Both the position numbers and the translations under genes were made by a program. This document shows, one piece after another, positions 1-10,728 of a stretch of DNA of 64,000 bases. The notes under the pieces are model-generated. The model ran no database searches, was not told the origin of the DNA, and saw nothing but the letters and a program-made list of their open reading frames with translations. Source of the DNA: an uncultured Alphaproteobacteria bacterium. Its GTDB lineage: Bacteria > Pseudomonadota > Alphaproteobacteria > Rhodobacterales > Rhodobacteraceae. Numbering within the stretch: position 1 is the stretch's first letter; the number at the start of each line of letters is the position of its first letter. Location of the stretch: assembly GCA_902581005.1 (NCBI GenBank), contig CACHMT010000004.1, positions 1-64,000 on the forward strand, given 5' to 3'.

Positions 1-430
1 CAAGAGCCTCGAAAATCGAGTTCTCTGTATATATTGAGTGCTACCGCTACTTTTCCGATATTCTTATATGCCAAAGCAAGGTTTGCTTTAGCCTCTTGGT
101 ACGCAGGGTTTTCCCTTACAACTACTTCTAACGATTTAATTGATTCTTCTATTTTGCCTTTTTGAAATTCAATAGTAGCGATATTCATTTTCGCCGCAAC
201 CAGATTTTCGTCAATTTGCAAGGCACGTTTAGAGTACTTCATTGCTTCATCGAAAAACTCTAATCTTCTTAAGACAATTCCTACCAAATTAAAGTATACT
301 GCATTATTGAGGTTTTTGGGTTTTATTTTTTCACAAAGTTCTAGTGCCTCTTTGTAAGCACCCGATTTTGTGAACTCGATTGCTTTTAGCAAATCCTTCG
401 AAAGAACTTTTTCTCTTTTTTTTTATTCAT
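1..430 (-). CDS. Tetratricopeptide-repeat protein, C-terminus cut off by the window edge
   Basis: Reading leftward from the ATG at 428-430, the frame stays open for 143 codons to the edge. The protein starts MNKKKREKVLSKDLLKAIEF and then shows helix pairs with TPR spacing, for example AVYFNLVGIVLRRLEFFDEA and AKANLALAYKNIGKVAVALN, with the usual small residue, Y and A positions. TPR units are protein-protein interaction scaffolds; in marine Alphaproteobacteria such N-terminal TPR blocks often precede a sulfotransferase or glycosyltransferase domain, but nothing of that kind is visible here. The lysine-rich start shows no signal peptide. It is codirectional with the porin gene and separated from it by a terminator, so it probably has its own promoter inside or beside that hairpin. 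Confidence 0.75.
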
Positions 431-445
431 TTCACTTTTTAAAAA

Positions 446-470
446 AAAGGGCGGGATATACCCGCCCTTT
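446..470 (-). terminator. Intrinsic terminator of the porin gene
   Basis: A 10-bp perfect stem (446-455 with 461-470, core GGGCGGG/CCCGCCC) with a 5-base loop is followed, reading on the minus strand, by a run of T (complement of the A-run at 441-445). It lies 22 bases past the porin stop codon and just before the start of the TPR gene, so it separates the two. Confidence 0.85.
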
Positions 471-492
471 CTAGATTAATAGTAACTTCAAT

Positions 493-2013
493 TTAGAACT
501 TAAACGAAGCTGTCAATGTTGACGAACCTGTGCTTGTCATCACAGCACTTAGTGTTCCAGCTGAACCTAGAGGCCCAGATGCACCAATTGTTGTCAACGC
601 ATCATCTTTGTTATAGCTACCAGTTAGTGTAATCGTTGGTGAAATAGCCATAGAACCAGAGGCTACAAGGTTATCACCACTTGCACTTGTACCGGCCTTC
701 TCTTGGTAAGTTATTCCAACAGAAGTTCCACCACCTGCGTAGTTTATACCTACTGTACTAATACTCTTGTGAACAGCTTTGAGCGCAAACGCATCGGTAA
801 TACCCTTATTTGCCTCAAACGCACCAGTGGATGTAACCGCGCTGTATGTCATGCTCTTATCCTGAAGCCCATCAGAGTTTTGAGCATTTGACGCGTTTAG
901 TGTCATTCCACCACCAAGATCAACAGCAGCAGCTAGACCCATTGAGTATGTAGAGCCAGCATTAACTCTTGAAATAGTTAAGCCAATACCACCGAGATTT
1001 GTTCCAAGTGAAAAACCTAAATCTCCATCAGCTTGCCAACCTAGTCCGTAAGACATTGTGCCATACGATCCTTTGATACCGACAGTCTGGCTCTTAGTTT
1101 CGAGGTTGTCCCCATCCAACTCGTTATCAACTTGGAGAGTAACTCCACCTAATGCCATAGTGGCCTGTAGTTGCGTATCAGAGGTATTCTTGTCGAGCGC
1201 AACATCCATACCGAACATAGTCGATACAGCAGCAGTGGCTGCGTGCTGTGTCTTACCTACGGATAACGTCATAGTCCCATTGGTTAGAGACAATGCTCCG
1301 CCGGAAACGCTTCCACCACCTAGGTTAAAAGAACCACTTGTGCTAGCAGTCCAACCGTCTCCGGCAGACATTGCAACACCTAGTGATGCGGTAGTGTTGA
1401 TGGATGCTGTTGTTTCTGTAGCTTCAGAACCAGCATCTTGAGCTGCTTGGAAAGCTGCTAGGTCGTCTGCGAGATCAGCTGCATCTGAACCTGTTGGTGT
1501 CGCTCCATTTCCCCAAGCTTCGACTATAACATCCATAGCTTCTGAATGTGAGCCTCCTAAAAAGTCATCGATCACGTCCTCAACGGCTGATACAGTGGCT
1601 GTAGTGGTGATAGCTGCTAGATTGTAACTATCGTGAGCGTTGATGTGCGTAACCATTTGAGCTAGATAATCAGAAGCAAATCTGTGACCTTCTGAAGTTG
1701 GATCTTCGTTATCGGCCACGTTTTGGCCTGTGACATTACCAACTTGTCTTTCCTCGCCAGTGTAAGCACCAGCAAGATTGGTGTCGTCATTTACAAGGTG
1801 AGAAAATAGCCAGTCTCTCTTTCCAGCCTTTTCTTTGATTTCATCAGAGTCCTTGGTTGACTGATTTGTCAACTTTATGGACATAGATCCAGACCACGTC
1901 ATTGGATGTGAGTGGTGGAAGTATGGTTGATCTGACACGGCGGTCGGATCAGCGGCAAAAGCAGGAGCTGAAAGCCCAACAATCGCTGTAGTCGTTAATA
2001 GAACTTTTTTCAT
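493..2013 (-). CDS. Outer-membrane porin
   Basis: A 506-aa protein with a clear Sec signal peptide (MKKVLLTTTAIVGLSAPAFA, cleavage before ADPT) and a body rich in Gly, Ser, Thr and Ala with alternating polar and hydrophobic residues typical of amphipathic beta strands. It ends in TLTASFKF; a terminal Phe is the outer-membrane assembly signal. This fits the general bacterial porins of Rhodobacterales, which form water-filled channels for small solutes. Those are usually nearer 300-400 aa; here the first ~180 residues after the signal are a less strand-like, acidic insert with the porin repeats after it. The start is preceded by a strong GAGGAAAG Shine-Dalgarno. A perfect terminator follows. 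The substrate cannot be told from sequence. Confidence 0.85.
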   Translation of the reverse strand: MKKVLLTTTAIVGLSAPAFAADPTAVSDQPYFHHSHPMTWSGSMSIKLTNQSTKDSDEIKEKAGKRDWLFSHLVNDDTNLAGAYTGEERQVGNVTGQNVADNEDPTSEGHRFASDYLAQMVTHINAHDSYNLAAITTTATVSAVEDVIDDFLGGSHSEAMDVIVEAWGNGATPTGSDAADLADDLAAFQAAQDAGSEATETTASINTTASLGVAMSAGDGWTASTSGSFNLGGGSVSGGALSLTNGTMTLSVGKTQHAATAAVSTMFGMDVALDKNTSDTQLQATMALGGVTLQVDNELDGDNLETKSQTVGIKGSYGTMSYGLGWQADGDLGFSLGTNLGGIGLTISRVNAGSTYSMGLAAAVDLGGGMTLNASNAQNSDGLQDKSMTYSAVTSTGAFEANKGITDAFALKAVHKSISTVGINYAGGGTSVGITYQEKAGTSASGDNLVASGSMAISPTITLTGSYNKDDALTTIGASGPLGSAGTLSAVMTSTGSSTLTASFKF

Positions 2014-2297
2014 GTTCTTTCCTCATTTAAATGTTTACATTTAGGTGCACCTGCTTGCAGAGACTTATAAAAACAAAAATGCGCAGCCCATACAAGCAAA
2101 TATCCCCTATATTTCTTGTTAATGCCAAAAAGGTCAAGGAAGCTTTAAGATTATGTACTTTGTTTTTTTTTTTTGATGTAAAATTGCAACAAAAACGGTG
2201 TGATATTGACTGAGTAGGCTATAAAATAGTAATTGAATAATACGGCAAAATAAAATTTACGGGCATAAACACATTTTATCTTAGATCACGGGCAAAC
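2014..2297. promoter_or_regulatory. Divergent porin/leuS intergenic region
   Basis: 284 bases between two divergent genes. It holds the porin leader (Shine-Dalgarno GAGGAAAG on the minus strand), a short inverted repeat AAATGT/ACATTT with a 2-base gap at 2029-2042 just upstream of it, an 11-base T run at about 2161-2171, and AT-rich sequence before leuS with a TATAAAAT -10-like element near 2219. No RNA gene or convincing ORF was seen. Confidence 0.35.
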
Positions 2298-4853
2298 ATG
2301 GAACGATATAACGCGAAAGCAACAGAAAAAAAATGGCAGGAAAAGTGGGAAAGAGAGAAAACCTATTTTACTGAGGTGGATGTAAACAAGGAGAAATACT
2401 ATGTATTAGAAATGTTCCCATATCCATCAGGAAAAATTCATATGGGTCACGTACGCAATTATACAATGGGAGACGTTATTGCCCGATATAAAAGGCATAA
2501 GGGATTTAACGTTTTGCACCCTATGGGATGGGATGCTTTCGGTATGCCCGCTGAAAATGCTGCGATAGAAAATAATATTCATCCAGGAACGTGGACGTAT
2601 AAAAATATAGACGAAATGAAAGAGCAGCTTAAGCCAATGGGGCTATCAATCGACTGGTCAAGAGAATTTGCAACATGTGACAAAACGTATTACAAACACC
2701 AACAAGAGGTCTTTATCGATATGCTTGAACAAGACCTTGCTTATAGAAAAAAGTCACTCGTTAACTGGGATCCAATTGACAAGACAGTTTTGGCAAATGA
2801 ACAAGTAGAAAATGGAAAAGGATGGAGGTCAGGAGCCGAAATTGAAAAACGGGAGCTGACACAATGGTTTTTTAGAATCTCAGATTACGCACAAGAATTG
2901 TTGGAATGCTTGGACAACTTGCCAGACTGGCCGGAAAAAGTGAAGACCATGCAAAAAAATTGGATTGGAAGGTCTGAAGGTGCTTCTATTTTGTTCTCGT
3001 TGGAAAATTCTCCTGATTTGGACAAGCTAGAGGTGTTTACTACACGACCTGATACAATCTTCGGAATGTCCTTCTGTGCAATATCTCCAAACCACCCCTT
3101 GGCAAAGGCTCTTGCAAAAAATAATAAGAGCATCAAACTTTTTTTAGACGAATGCAACTCAATGTCGACAGATCAAGCTAGCTTGGAGAAGCTGGAAAAG
3201 AAGGGAGTTAAGACTGCAATAGAAATAAAGCACCCCTTTAAAAATATCAACGTACCTCTTTACATCGCAAATTTTGTTCTCATGGAATATGGTACTGGAG
3301 CTATTTTTGGTTGCCCAGCACATGATCAAAGAGATCTAGAATTTGCATTAAAGTACAACTTGGATGTGTTTCCAGTTGTGTGTCCACTCGATCAAAATGC
3401 GGCTACATTTCTTGTCAAAGAAGAAGCCTATACGGGAAACGGAAAAATCATAAACTCCGATTTTTTGAATGGACTGAGTATCGAAGATGCAAAGGAGAAG
3501 GTTGTCTCCTTGCTATCTGAAAAACAAATGGGCCAAAAGAAAGTGACCTACAGGCTTAAAGATTGGGGTATTTCTCGGCAGAGATATTGGGGTTGCCCGA
3601 TACCGGTTATACATTGTGAAAAATGTGGGGTTGTACCTGAAAAAAAAGAAAACCTTCCGGTAAAACTCCCAGAAAACATTTCTTTTAAAAATCCTGGTAA
3701 CCCCCTAGAAAGCGCAACTGAGTGGCTAAACATAGATTGTCCTATTTGTGGTTACCCTGCTAAACGTGAGACGGATACAATGGATACATTTGTTGACAGC
3801 TCTTGGTATTTTATGAGGTTTACAAGTCCTAAACACAATAGACCAATTAAAAGCGACGAATTAAAGTATTGGATGAGTGTGGATCAATACATCGGTGGCG
3901 TTGAGCATGCTATCTTACACCTTCTTTATTCTCGGTTCTTTGCCCGCGCTATGCATAAAACTGGGCACATTTCTGAAGATTTTTTAGAACCATTTTCAGC
4001 ACTATTCACGCAAGGAATGGTTTGCCATGAAACATATAAGGACACAGAGGGTAATTGGCTTTCACCAGAGGAGGTCAAGATATCTGTAACTAGCTCAGGA
4101 GATAAAGTGGCAAAATGTTTAAAGAATGGATCACCGGTTAAAGTTGGACCATCGGTAAAAATGTCTAAATCTAAGAAGAATGTTATAGATCCAATAGACA
4201 TTATAGATCAATTTGGGGCAGACACAGCGAGGTGGTTTGTAATGTCTGATAGCCCTCCGGATAGAGACATCTCATGGTCAACAGAGGGAGTTGAGGGTGC
4301 ATGGAGGCATCTAAATCGTGTTTGGCGCTTGACTAAAGAGATTGCTGTTGAGCTTAAAAAATCTGACAAAGGGCTTGTGTTGGATGAAGACAGACAAATA
4401 GATGATTATATTTTTAATACATCGCGATTTATCGAAGGCTTTTCGTTTAATAAAGCAATTGCAAAAATTTATGAATTGACAAACTTCTTAGCCAGAAAAG
4501 ACACCAGAATAGAACAGAAGATTTATGGAATTAAGGCTCTTGCTATTCTTATAGAACCATTTACCCCTCACTTAGCACAAGAAATATGGGTAACGATAGG
4601 AGAACAGGGGCTTATCGCTGAAGCGAAATGGCCAGACATTAAAGAGTGGGTGAACAATAAAGAAGAAACAATAACCATACCTATTCAGATAAATGGAAAA
4701 AGAAAAACTGAAATATCGGTAGCCTCTGATCTTACAGAAGAGGCTCTTAAGGAATTAGTTCTTCAAGATAGCATAATAAAAAATGCTTTACAGAATTCTG
4801 ACTTGAAACGATTCATTTATGTCCCTAAAAGAATCATAAATGTTGTAATTTAA
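2298..4853 (+). CDS. leuS: Leucyl-tRNA synthetase
   Basis: An 851-aa class I aminoacyl-tRNA synthetase that charges tRNA-Leu with leucine in the cytoplasm. The HIGH-type motif is [11 protein letters not shown] (about residues 41-51). The CP1 editing domain follows (TTRPDTIFG, then the [15 protein letters not shown] threonine-rich/Asp editing pocket). Paired cysteines CEKCG and CPICG form the zinc insertion. The KMSKS loop is at about residues 620-624 (VKMSKSKKN), followed by the anticodon-binding domain and a short C-terminal domain. Length and order are normal for bacterial LeuRS. It is the first gene of leuS-lptE-holA-lpxK, an order widespread in Alphaproteobacteria. The start ATG is the first in frame. 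Confidence 0.98.
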   Translation: MERYNAKATEKKWQEKWEREKTYFTEVDVNKEKYYVLEMFPYPSGKIHMGHVRNYTMGDVIARYKRHKGFNVLHPMGWDAFGMPAENAAIENNIHPGTWTYKNIDEMKEQLKPMGLSIDWSREFATCDKTYYKHQQEVFIDMLEQDLAYRKKSLVNWDPIDKTVLANEQVENGKGWRSGAEIEKRELTQWFFRISDYAQELLECLDNLPDWPEKVKTMQKNWIGRSEGASILFSLENSPDLDKLEVFTTRPDTIFGMSFCAISPNHPLAKALAKNNKSIKLFLDECNSMSTDQASLEKLEKKGVKTAIEIKHPFKNINVPLYIANFVLMEYGTGAIFGCPAHDQRDLEFALKYNLDVFPVVCPLDQNAATFLVKEEAYTGNGKIINSDFLNGLSIEDAKEKVVSLLSEKQMGQKKVTYRLKDWGISRQRYWGCPIPVIHCEKCGVVPEKKENLPVKLPENISFKNPGNPLESATEWLNIDCPICGYPAKRETDTMDTFVDSSWYFMRFTSPKHNRPIKSDELKYWMSVDQYIGGVEHAILHLLYSRFFARAMHKTGHISEDFLEPFSALFTQGMVCHETYKDTEGNWLSPEEVKISVTSSGDKVAKCLKNGSPVKVGPSVKMSKSKKNVIDPIDIIDQFGADTARWFVMSDSPPDRDISWSTEGVEGAWRHLNRVWRLTKEIAVELKKSDKGLVLDEDRQIDDYIFNTSRFIEGFSFNKAIAKIYELTNFLARKDTRIEQKIYGIKALAILIEPFTPHLAQEIWVTIGEQGLIAEAKWPDIKEWVNNKEETITIPIQINGKRKTEISVASDLTEEALKELVLQDSIIKNALQNSDLKRFIYVPKRIINVVI

Positions 4854-4864
4854 AGGTTAGCAGT

Positions 4865-5353
4865 ATCCTCAAGCACATACTAATAATTTTCATTATTCTC
4901 GCAAACACTAATTGCGGGTTTTCACCTTTATATAAAAACACTGATCCAATGGCAATATTTAAAGATATTGAAATACAAAAAGACCAAAACTCTTTAGCTT
5001 ATTTAATTAAAGAGGTGCTTGAGCAGAAGGCACCTTTCACAGAGAGTGGGCAAAATACTTTGCAAATAGAACCATCGATTAAAAATTCTTATGGGGTAAT
5101 TACAAAACAAAATGAGATAACAAGATATTCAGTAACTTTGGATGTTGAATATCGTTTATATAATAAAACGACAAAAAAAGTTGTTTTTAAAAATAAAGTT
5201 TCTGCTACGTCAGATTATAGCGCTGCTGTAACCTTCACGGGTTTCGCAACAGAAATAGCTAGAAAAGATACTTATGAAAGACTTGCAAATACTGTTGCCG
5301 AAAAAATGATCACAGAGATTTTAATTAGTAATTTAAGTGAATACGCTCCTTGA
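4865..5353 (+). CDS. lptE: LPS-assembly lipoprotein LptE, probable ATC start
   Basis: LptE plugs the LptD barrel in the outer membrane and helps deliver lipopolysaccharide. The mature part, beginning at Cys 4913-4915 (CGFSPLY), matches LptE: internal YSVTLDVEYRLYNKTTKKVV and a C-terminal helix with YERLANTVAEKM. The first in-frame ATG is only at 4949, after the lipobox Cys, so starting there would remove the signal peptide. Between the leuS stop and the Cys the frame is open but has no ATG, GTG or TTG. An ATC at 4865 lies 8 bases after AAGG (4853-4856) and gives LKHILIIFIILANTNC, a credible lipoprotein signal of normal length (162 aa in total). The gene starts 12 bases after leuS and overlaps holA by 4 bases. 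Family assignment is firm; the start is inference. Confidence 0.85.
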   Translation: MLKHILIIFIILANTNCGFSPLYKNTDPMAIFKDIEIQKDQNSLAYLIKEVLEQKAPFTESGQNTLQIEPSIKNSYGVITKQNEITRYSVTLDVEYRLYNKTTKKVVFKNKVSATSDYSAAVTFTGFATEIARKDTYERLANTVAEKMITEILISNLSEYAP

Positions 5354-6357
5354 TTTATTACAGGCAAAAGATTGACAGTTTCACTGAAACATTCGAAAAG
5401 TGCTCGGTAATTGTTTTACTTGGTGAAAACTATTCATTATTGCAAAAAGACGCAAAAACAATTTCTGTTGCACTCGCAGGAAAAATTGCAGATGAAGAAA
5501 TGCGCGTAAACAAATATTTCAATCAAGAAATAAATGAAAAAAGAAATGAAATAATAACGAGGCTGAAAACAAAAAGTTTTTTCCCTGGCCGTCAAATAAT
5601 ATTGCTGAATGAGCTTAATGAGAAAGATTACAAATTTATCACTGAGATAGACGCAGAATGGAAAAATGACGATGCTATAACGATAGTTACCATGAATGCA
5701 TTATCAAAAAAATCCGATATTATAAAATTACTTGCATCTAGTGATCGGATTGCTGTCGTAAACTATACTAATAGTAAAATAGATGGAGATTTTTTCGTGA
5801 AAAGATTGACCGATGCAGGTATAAGCTTTTCTGGGAAGGAGGTATTAGATGTACTTATCGATTTCTCTACCTTTACGCCAAGAAATATTTTAGAAAATGA
5901 GTTTGAAAAGTTAATGCTATTGAAACTTTATGATGACAATCCTCTATCGGTAGACGATTTTTTTGATATAATGTCAATAAACTATGAAGTTAAAGAATTA
6001 AGCCTGGCAGTTGCATTGGCCGAAAGAAACATTATCGAATTAGAGACAACTCTAAATGCTTTATTTTCATACAGTAAAAGCCCCATAAGTATTTTGCATT
6101 TTGTATCCGCTTATTTCTACAAGTTATCTTTAATAAAATTATTTGGGCCCACCAGCTTTGAGGTGCTTCGTGAATATCCTTTTCTTATTGCACATGATCT
6201 TGAAAAAGCAAAACAACATGTGAATGAATGGTCCTTACAACAATTTAGTCGGGTAGCCGACACCCTCACTGCTTCAGATCTAAAATTAAGAAAATATCCC
6301 TCTTTGTTTCAACGTTCTATTCTAACCCAGTGTCTACATCAAATTATGGAAATGTAA
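5350..6357 (+). CDS. holA: DNA polymerase III subunit delta
   Basis: A 335-aa clamp-loader delta subunit, which opens the beta sliding clamp during replication. It shows the N-terminal AAA+-like fold without a nucleotide-binding P-loop (VLLGENYSLLQKDAKTI), the conserved FFPGRQIILLNELNEKD segment, and a C-terminal helical collar containing RKYPSLFQRSILTQCLHQI. It starts at a TTG inside TTGA, overlapping the lptE stop by 4 bases, so the two are translationally coupled. leuS-lptE-holA is the standard alphaproteobacterial order. The lpxK reading frame may begin inside its last codons. Confidence 0.92.
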   Translation: MIYYRQKIDSFTETFEKCSVIVLLGENYSLLQKDAKTISVALAGKIADEEMRVNKYFNQEINEKRNEIITRLKTKSFFPGRQIILLNELNEKDYKFITEIDAEWKNDDAITIVTMNALSKKSDIIKLLASSDRIAVVNYTNSKIDGDFFVKRLTDAGISFSGKEVLDVLIDFSTFTPRNILENEFEKLMLLKLYDDNPLSVDDFFDIMSINYEVKELSLAVALAERNIIELETTLNALFSYSKSPISILHFVSAYFYKLSLIKLFGPTSFEVLREYPFLIAHDLEKAKQHVNEWSLQQFSRVADTLTASDLKLRKYPSLFQRSILTQCLHQIMEM

Positions 6358-7340
6358 CTTTCTTGATACCCTTTTTAAATAATATAAGAAAAGTATGTCT
6401 TTATCCCATATTGTATTTACTTTCTTTAGTTTGGATTATTGTACACCGCTTAAGAATTAAGTATGGGAGATATGAAAAAATGCCAATCCCTGTAGTGTGT
6501 ATTGGAAACATTACCTTGGGCGGTGCTGGTAAGACCCCTACAGTTATTTTTTTAGCAAATTACTTTAAAAAAAATAATATCAAAGCCCACGTCGTAAGTC
6601 GAGGATATGGCGGAGCATTTAAAGATATTGTTTTCGTTGATCCAAGAACTCATAGTGCCTATCAAGTGGGTGATGAACCTTTGTTAATTTCTCAGCATGC
6701 CAAGGTTTGGGTATCAAAAAAAAAGAGAGAAGGAATTTTAGAGGCCTACAAGGCAGGCGCTGAATTGGTGCTTCTAGATGATGGCTATCAAAATTTTTCG
6801 ATTGCAAAAGATGTTAATATTTTGGTATTTGATGCAGAAGTTGACCTCACGAATGAAAACATTTTTCCTCTAGGAAACTTAAGAGAAAGTCCTCGACCCG
6901 CAATTGACAGAGCCGACTTTTTGATTTCCATAGGTAGTTCAGTTTCAAATAAAAATTTACGAGATACTATTTTTCAAAACTGTAACCAAAAGATCATAGA
7001 CGGAAAATTTGTGCCTAATTTAATTCCAAAATTAAAGAAACGAAAGCTTGTTGCTTTTTGTGGTATTGGAAGGCCAGAAAAATTCTTTTTAATGCTCCGG
7101 AAGCTAAATCTCGAGATTATTAAAGAATACTCATTTCCGGACCATCATTTTTATTCTAGAAGACAACTTACTAAAATCTCGAATATCGCTACAAAGAACA
7201 ACGCGCTTGTTGTAACCACGGAGAAAGACTTCGTAAAAATACCCATAGCTTTAAAAAAAAACATATTCCCAATCGATATCAAATTACATTTGTCAAAAAA
7301 CAAAAAACTGCTTTTGGAATTAAAGAGATTAGTTCCCTAA
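6330..7340 (+). CDS. lpxK: Tetraacyldisaccharide 4'-kinase (lipid A biosynthesis)
   Basis: LpxK phosphorylates the 4' position of the lipid A disaccharide at the inner membrane. An N-terminal hydrophobic helix (about residues 20-42) is followed by the P-loop GNITLGGAGKTPT, VVSRGYGG, and the LVLLDDGYQNFSI and LGNLRESPRPAIDRAD signatures; all key LpxK motifs are present. The longest frame starts at a GTG inside holA; a TTG at 6363, just after the holA stop, gives MIPFLNNIRK and is equally possible. The 3' end runs 12 bases into the convergent DsbA-like gene. Together with lptE it puts two LPS genes in this operon. Confidence 0.95.
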   Translation: MSTSNYGNVTFLIPFLNNIRKVCLYPILYLLSLVWIIVHRLRIKYGRYEKMPIPVVCIGNITLGGAGKTPTVIFLANYFKKNNIKAHVVSRGYGGAFKDIVFVDPRTHSAYQVGDEPLLISQHAKVWVSKKKREGILEAYKAGAELVLLDDGYQNFSIAKDVNILVFDAEVDLTNENIFPLGNLRESPRPAIDRADFLISIGSSVSNKNLRDTIFQNCNQKIIDGKFVPNLIPKLKKRKLVAFCGIGRPEKFFLMLRKLNLEIIKEYSFPDHHFYSRRQLTKISNIATKNNALVVTTEKDFVKIPIALKKNIFPIDIKLHLSKNKKLLLELKRLVP

Positions 7341-7964
7341 CTCTTTTTCAATTATTTTCTTTAATTCGTCGTAAGACCGGTTTGCGTATTTCTTTCCATT
7401 TATTATAAAAGTGGGAGTAGACTCAATAGCGTCTCTATCAACATAAATCTGAAATTCATTCACCAAATCTAATGCTTTTTCTTGGTCCTCTAAGCAAGAA
7501 ATTGCTTTTGCCTTCTCAATCCCTGATTTCGCAGAAATTTTTAAAAGGGAATCTACAATTTTATCACTGGATTCGTATCTAGACCAAATTGGCTGTTCAG
7601 AATAAAGTAAGTCAAGCATACCAAAATAACGATTTACCACATTTGTGCAGCGTGCAGTCAAGGCTGCCCATAACCCAGCTTTATCAAAATAGATTTCTCT
7701 ATGAATAAATTTTACTTTACCAGTTTCGATATACTCCCTATTCAACTGTGGATAAACATTTGAATGAAATGCAGCACATGCTGGACAAGTCAATGAAGCA
7801 TATTCAACAAAAACAACGGGTGCGTTGTCATTGCCTTTCGACATTTCAATATACTTGCTTTCAACTATTGATGGGTCTGCTGCATAGGCGAATCCCAACA
7901 TAAAAATTGATAAAAGAAGGACATATGTACCTATCCAATATTTTTCAGTCTTCCATAATCTCAT
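7329..7964 (-). CDS. DsbA-family thiol:disulfide oxidoreductase
   Basis: A 211-aa periplasmic protein with an N-terminal signal or anchor (about residues 10-29, ending FAYAADPS) and a thioredoxin-like DsbA domain: active-site CPAC in ASLTCPACAAFH, the helical insert, and the cis-proline loop STPTFIINGKKY. It should oxidise or isomerise disulfides of exported proteins. In Alphaproteobacteria this subgroup (close to the BdbD/DsbA_2 type) sits between the DUF721 gene and smc; the DUF721 gene is present here but lpxK, not smc, is on the other side. The start overlaps the end of the DUF721 gene by 20 bases, suggesting coupling. Confidence 0.88.
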   Translation of the reverse strand: MRLWKTEKYWIGTYVLLLSIFMLGFAYAADPSIVESKYIEMSKGNDNAPVVFVEYASLTCPACAAFHSNVYPQLNREYIETGKVKFIHREIYFDKAGLWAALTARCTNVVNRYFGMLDLLYSEQPIWSRYESSDKIVDSLLKISAKSGIEKAKAISCLEDQEKALDLVNEFQIYVDRDAIESTPTFIINGKKYANRSYDELKKIIEKELGN

Positions 7965-8436
7965 TTTTTTTCCTTGAATTACTAAGGTTATTTTTCATTT
8001 TGGTTAGCGCATTCTCTAATTGAATGCCAGCAATTTTGGGGTCGGTGGGTTCTCTGCTTTTTGTAGCACTGAAGTCATGCGAATTATCTAATTCTACCAC
8101 GTTTTTATGATTAATATCATGTAAACGTTGCAATTTTATCTGATCTACCACTTCTTTTGAATAAAAAGAGTTTATTTTTTCGATAATGTCTCGAAGCTGT
8201 AAAGACAACTCTGCCATATAAGGACCAGTCATACCAAGGTAAAGAATATTTTTTTCGCCACCTTTGATAGTTTTCATTTTAATTGGATGAGCTTTTTTTG
8301 ATATTTCTTTACCAACAATTGTATCCCATATGTCTAATAACTTGGCATGGCTAATTATGTTTATCTGACCATGTCTTTTTACTAATGGTTCAATTAAATT
8401 TCCAATGGATTTGAAATTTCTTTTATAATAATTCAT
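7945..8436 (-). CDS. DUF721 (DciA-like) protein
   Basis: 163 aa. The DUF721 core is visible at about residues 10-110: LVKRHGQINIISHAKLLDIW, the WDTIVGKEI signature, then LYLGMTGPYMAELSLQLRDI. Family members are related to DciA, the replicative-helicase loading factor of bacteria that lack DnaC, so a role with DnaB is possible but not shown. It is the first gene of a two-gene leftward unit with the DsbA-like gene and is divergent from mutY with only 32 bases between the starts, so the promoters must overlap. The C-terminal ~50 residues are polar and probably disordered. Confidence 0.8.
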   Translation of the reverse strand: MNYYKRNFKSIGNLIEPLVKRHGQINIISHAKLLDIWDTIVGKEISKKAHPIKMKTIKGGEKNILYLGMTGPYMAELSLQLRDIIEKINSFYSKEVVDQIKLQRLHDINHKNVVELDNSHDFSATKSREPTDPKIAGIQLENALTKMKNNLSNSRKKNEIMED

Positions 8437-8468
8437 TTCTCAGGTAAGTTTCCCAGCCATTATAAGTT

Positions 8469-9533
8469 ATGGTATATCAAATTGAAATGGCAATTATAAG
8501 TAAAATCCTGTTGAGATGGTACGCTGAGAACGGTAGAATACTACCATGGCGCGTAAATCCTAAAGACGCAGAGGCAGGACAAAATCCTGATCCCTATAAA
8601 ATTTGGATATCTGAAATAATGTTACAGCAAACTAATGTAACAACGGTGATACCTTATTTTAAAAGATTTATAAAAAAATGGGATTGTATAGATAAGCTTA
8701 GCGATGCTGATGAGGGTGATATTTTAGCTTTTTGGGCGGGTCTTGGTTATTATGCAAGAGGAAGAAATCTTTTGAAATGCGCAAAGGAACTGAGCGAAAA
8801 GTTTGATGGCAAAATACCAAACGACAAAAAGACTCTTCTGGCATTACCAGGGATAGGTGAATATACCGCTTCAGCTATAAGATCAATTGCCTTTGGTGAA
8901 AGAGAAGTGGTAATTGATGCAAATATTGAACGTGTCGTTTGTAGACTCTTCAAGATTGAAAAGCCTGTAAATCAATCTAAAAAGGACATTAAAAAATATG
9001 CCTCCCAACTTTTCCCCAAACTTCATAGTGGTGACTTTGCTCAAGCATTAATGGATTTTGCAAACGCAATTTGCAAACCAAAAAAACCTAACTGTAATCA
9101 TTGTCCAATTTCGCCCTCCTGTTTAAGCTTGAAGCTAGGTGTAGTAGAAAATATTCCCGCCAAACTAGTCAAAAAAGACAAACCAATAAGAAGGGGTTTC
9201 GTATTTTTCATAAAAATACAGCCAAACAGTTTCTTACTTGAACGAAGGCCTAGTGAAGGAATATTAGGAGGACTTTTGGGTTTCCCCACAACTGAATGGG
9301 AGGTAATAAAAAACAAGCCCACTTTACCTTTAAAGGCGAACTGGACTTTTACCAAACGATTAGTTACACATCAATTTTCCCATTTTAAATTGGAACTCGA
9401 AATTGTGTTAGGCGAAAAAGGAAACTCTAAGTTTGATAGTTCTAAATATTTGGCTGTCGAACAACAAAATTTTGATTTTATGTCGTTACCAACTTTAATG
9501 CGAAAAGTGTACATTAAAGCGATCAAGCTTTAA
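8469..9533 (+). CDS. mutY: A/G-specific adenine DNA glycosylase
   Basis: 354 aa. MutY removes adenine mispaired with 8-oxoguanine. The sequence shows the N-terminal RILPWR motif, SEIMLQQTNVTTVIPYF with the catalytic Glu, the helix-hairpin-helix LPGIGEYTASAI followed by the conserved Asp of VVIDANIERV, and the [4Fe-4S] cluster cysteines in CKPKKPNCNHCPISPSC. The C-terminal MutT-like domain (about residues 240-340; LLERRPSEGILGGLLGFP) recognises 8-oxoG. The start could also be the ATG 18 bases in (MAIISKIL). It is convergent with ccrM, two bases apart. Confidence 0.97.
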   Translation: MVYQIEMAIISKILLRWYAENGRILPWRVNPKDAEAGQNPDPYKIWISEIMLQQTNVTTVIPYFKRFIKKWDCIDKLSDADEGDILAFWAGLGYYARGRNLLKCAKELSEKFDGKIPNDKKTLLALPGIGEYTASAIRSIAFGEREVVIDANIERVVCRLFKIEKPVNQSKKDIKKYASQLFPKLHSGDFAQALMDFANAICKPKKPNCNHCPISPSCLSLKLGVVENIPAKLVKKDKPIRRGFVFFIKIQPNSFLLERRPSEGILGGLLGFPTTEWEVIKNKPTLPLKANWTFTKRLVTHQFSHFKLELEIVLGEKGNSKFDSSKYLAVEQQNFDFMSLPTLMRKVYIKAIKL

Positions 9534-9535
9534 TG

Positions 9536-10717
<1,182 letters not shown>

Positions 10718-10728
10718 TCACTTATTTT

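Noticed and set aside
1058..1441. 127-codon plus-strand frame inside the porin gene
   Set aside because: Antisense shadow of a repetitive Gly/Thr/Ser-rich gene, without a start signal.
2031..2213. 60-codon plus-strand frame between porin and leuS
   Set aside because: No Shine-Dalgarno, poly-T-encoded Phe run, lies over the porin promoter.
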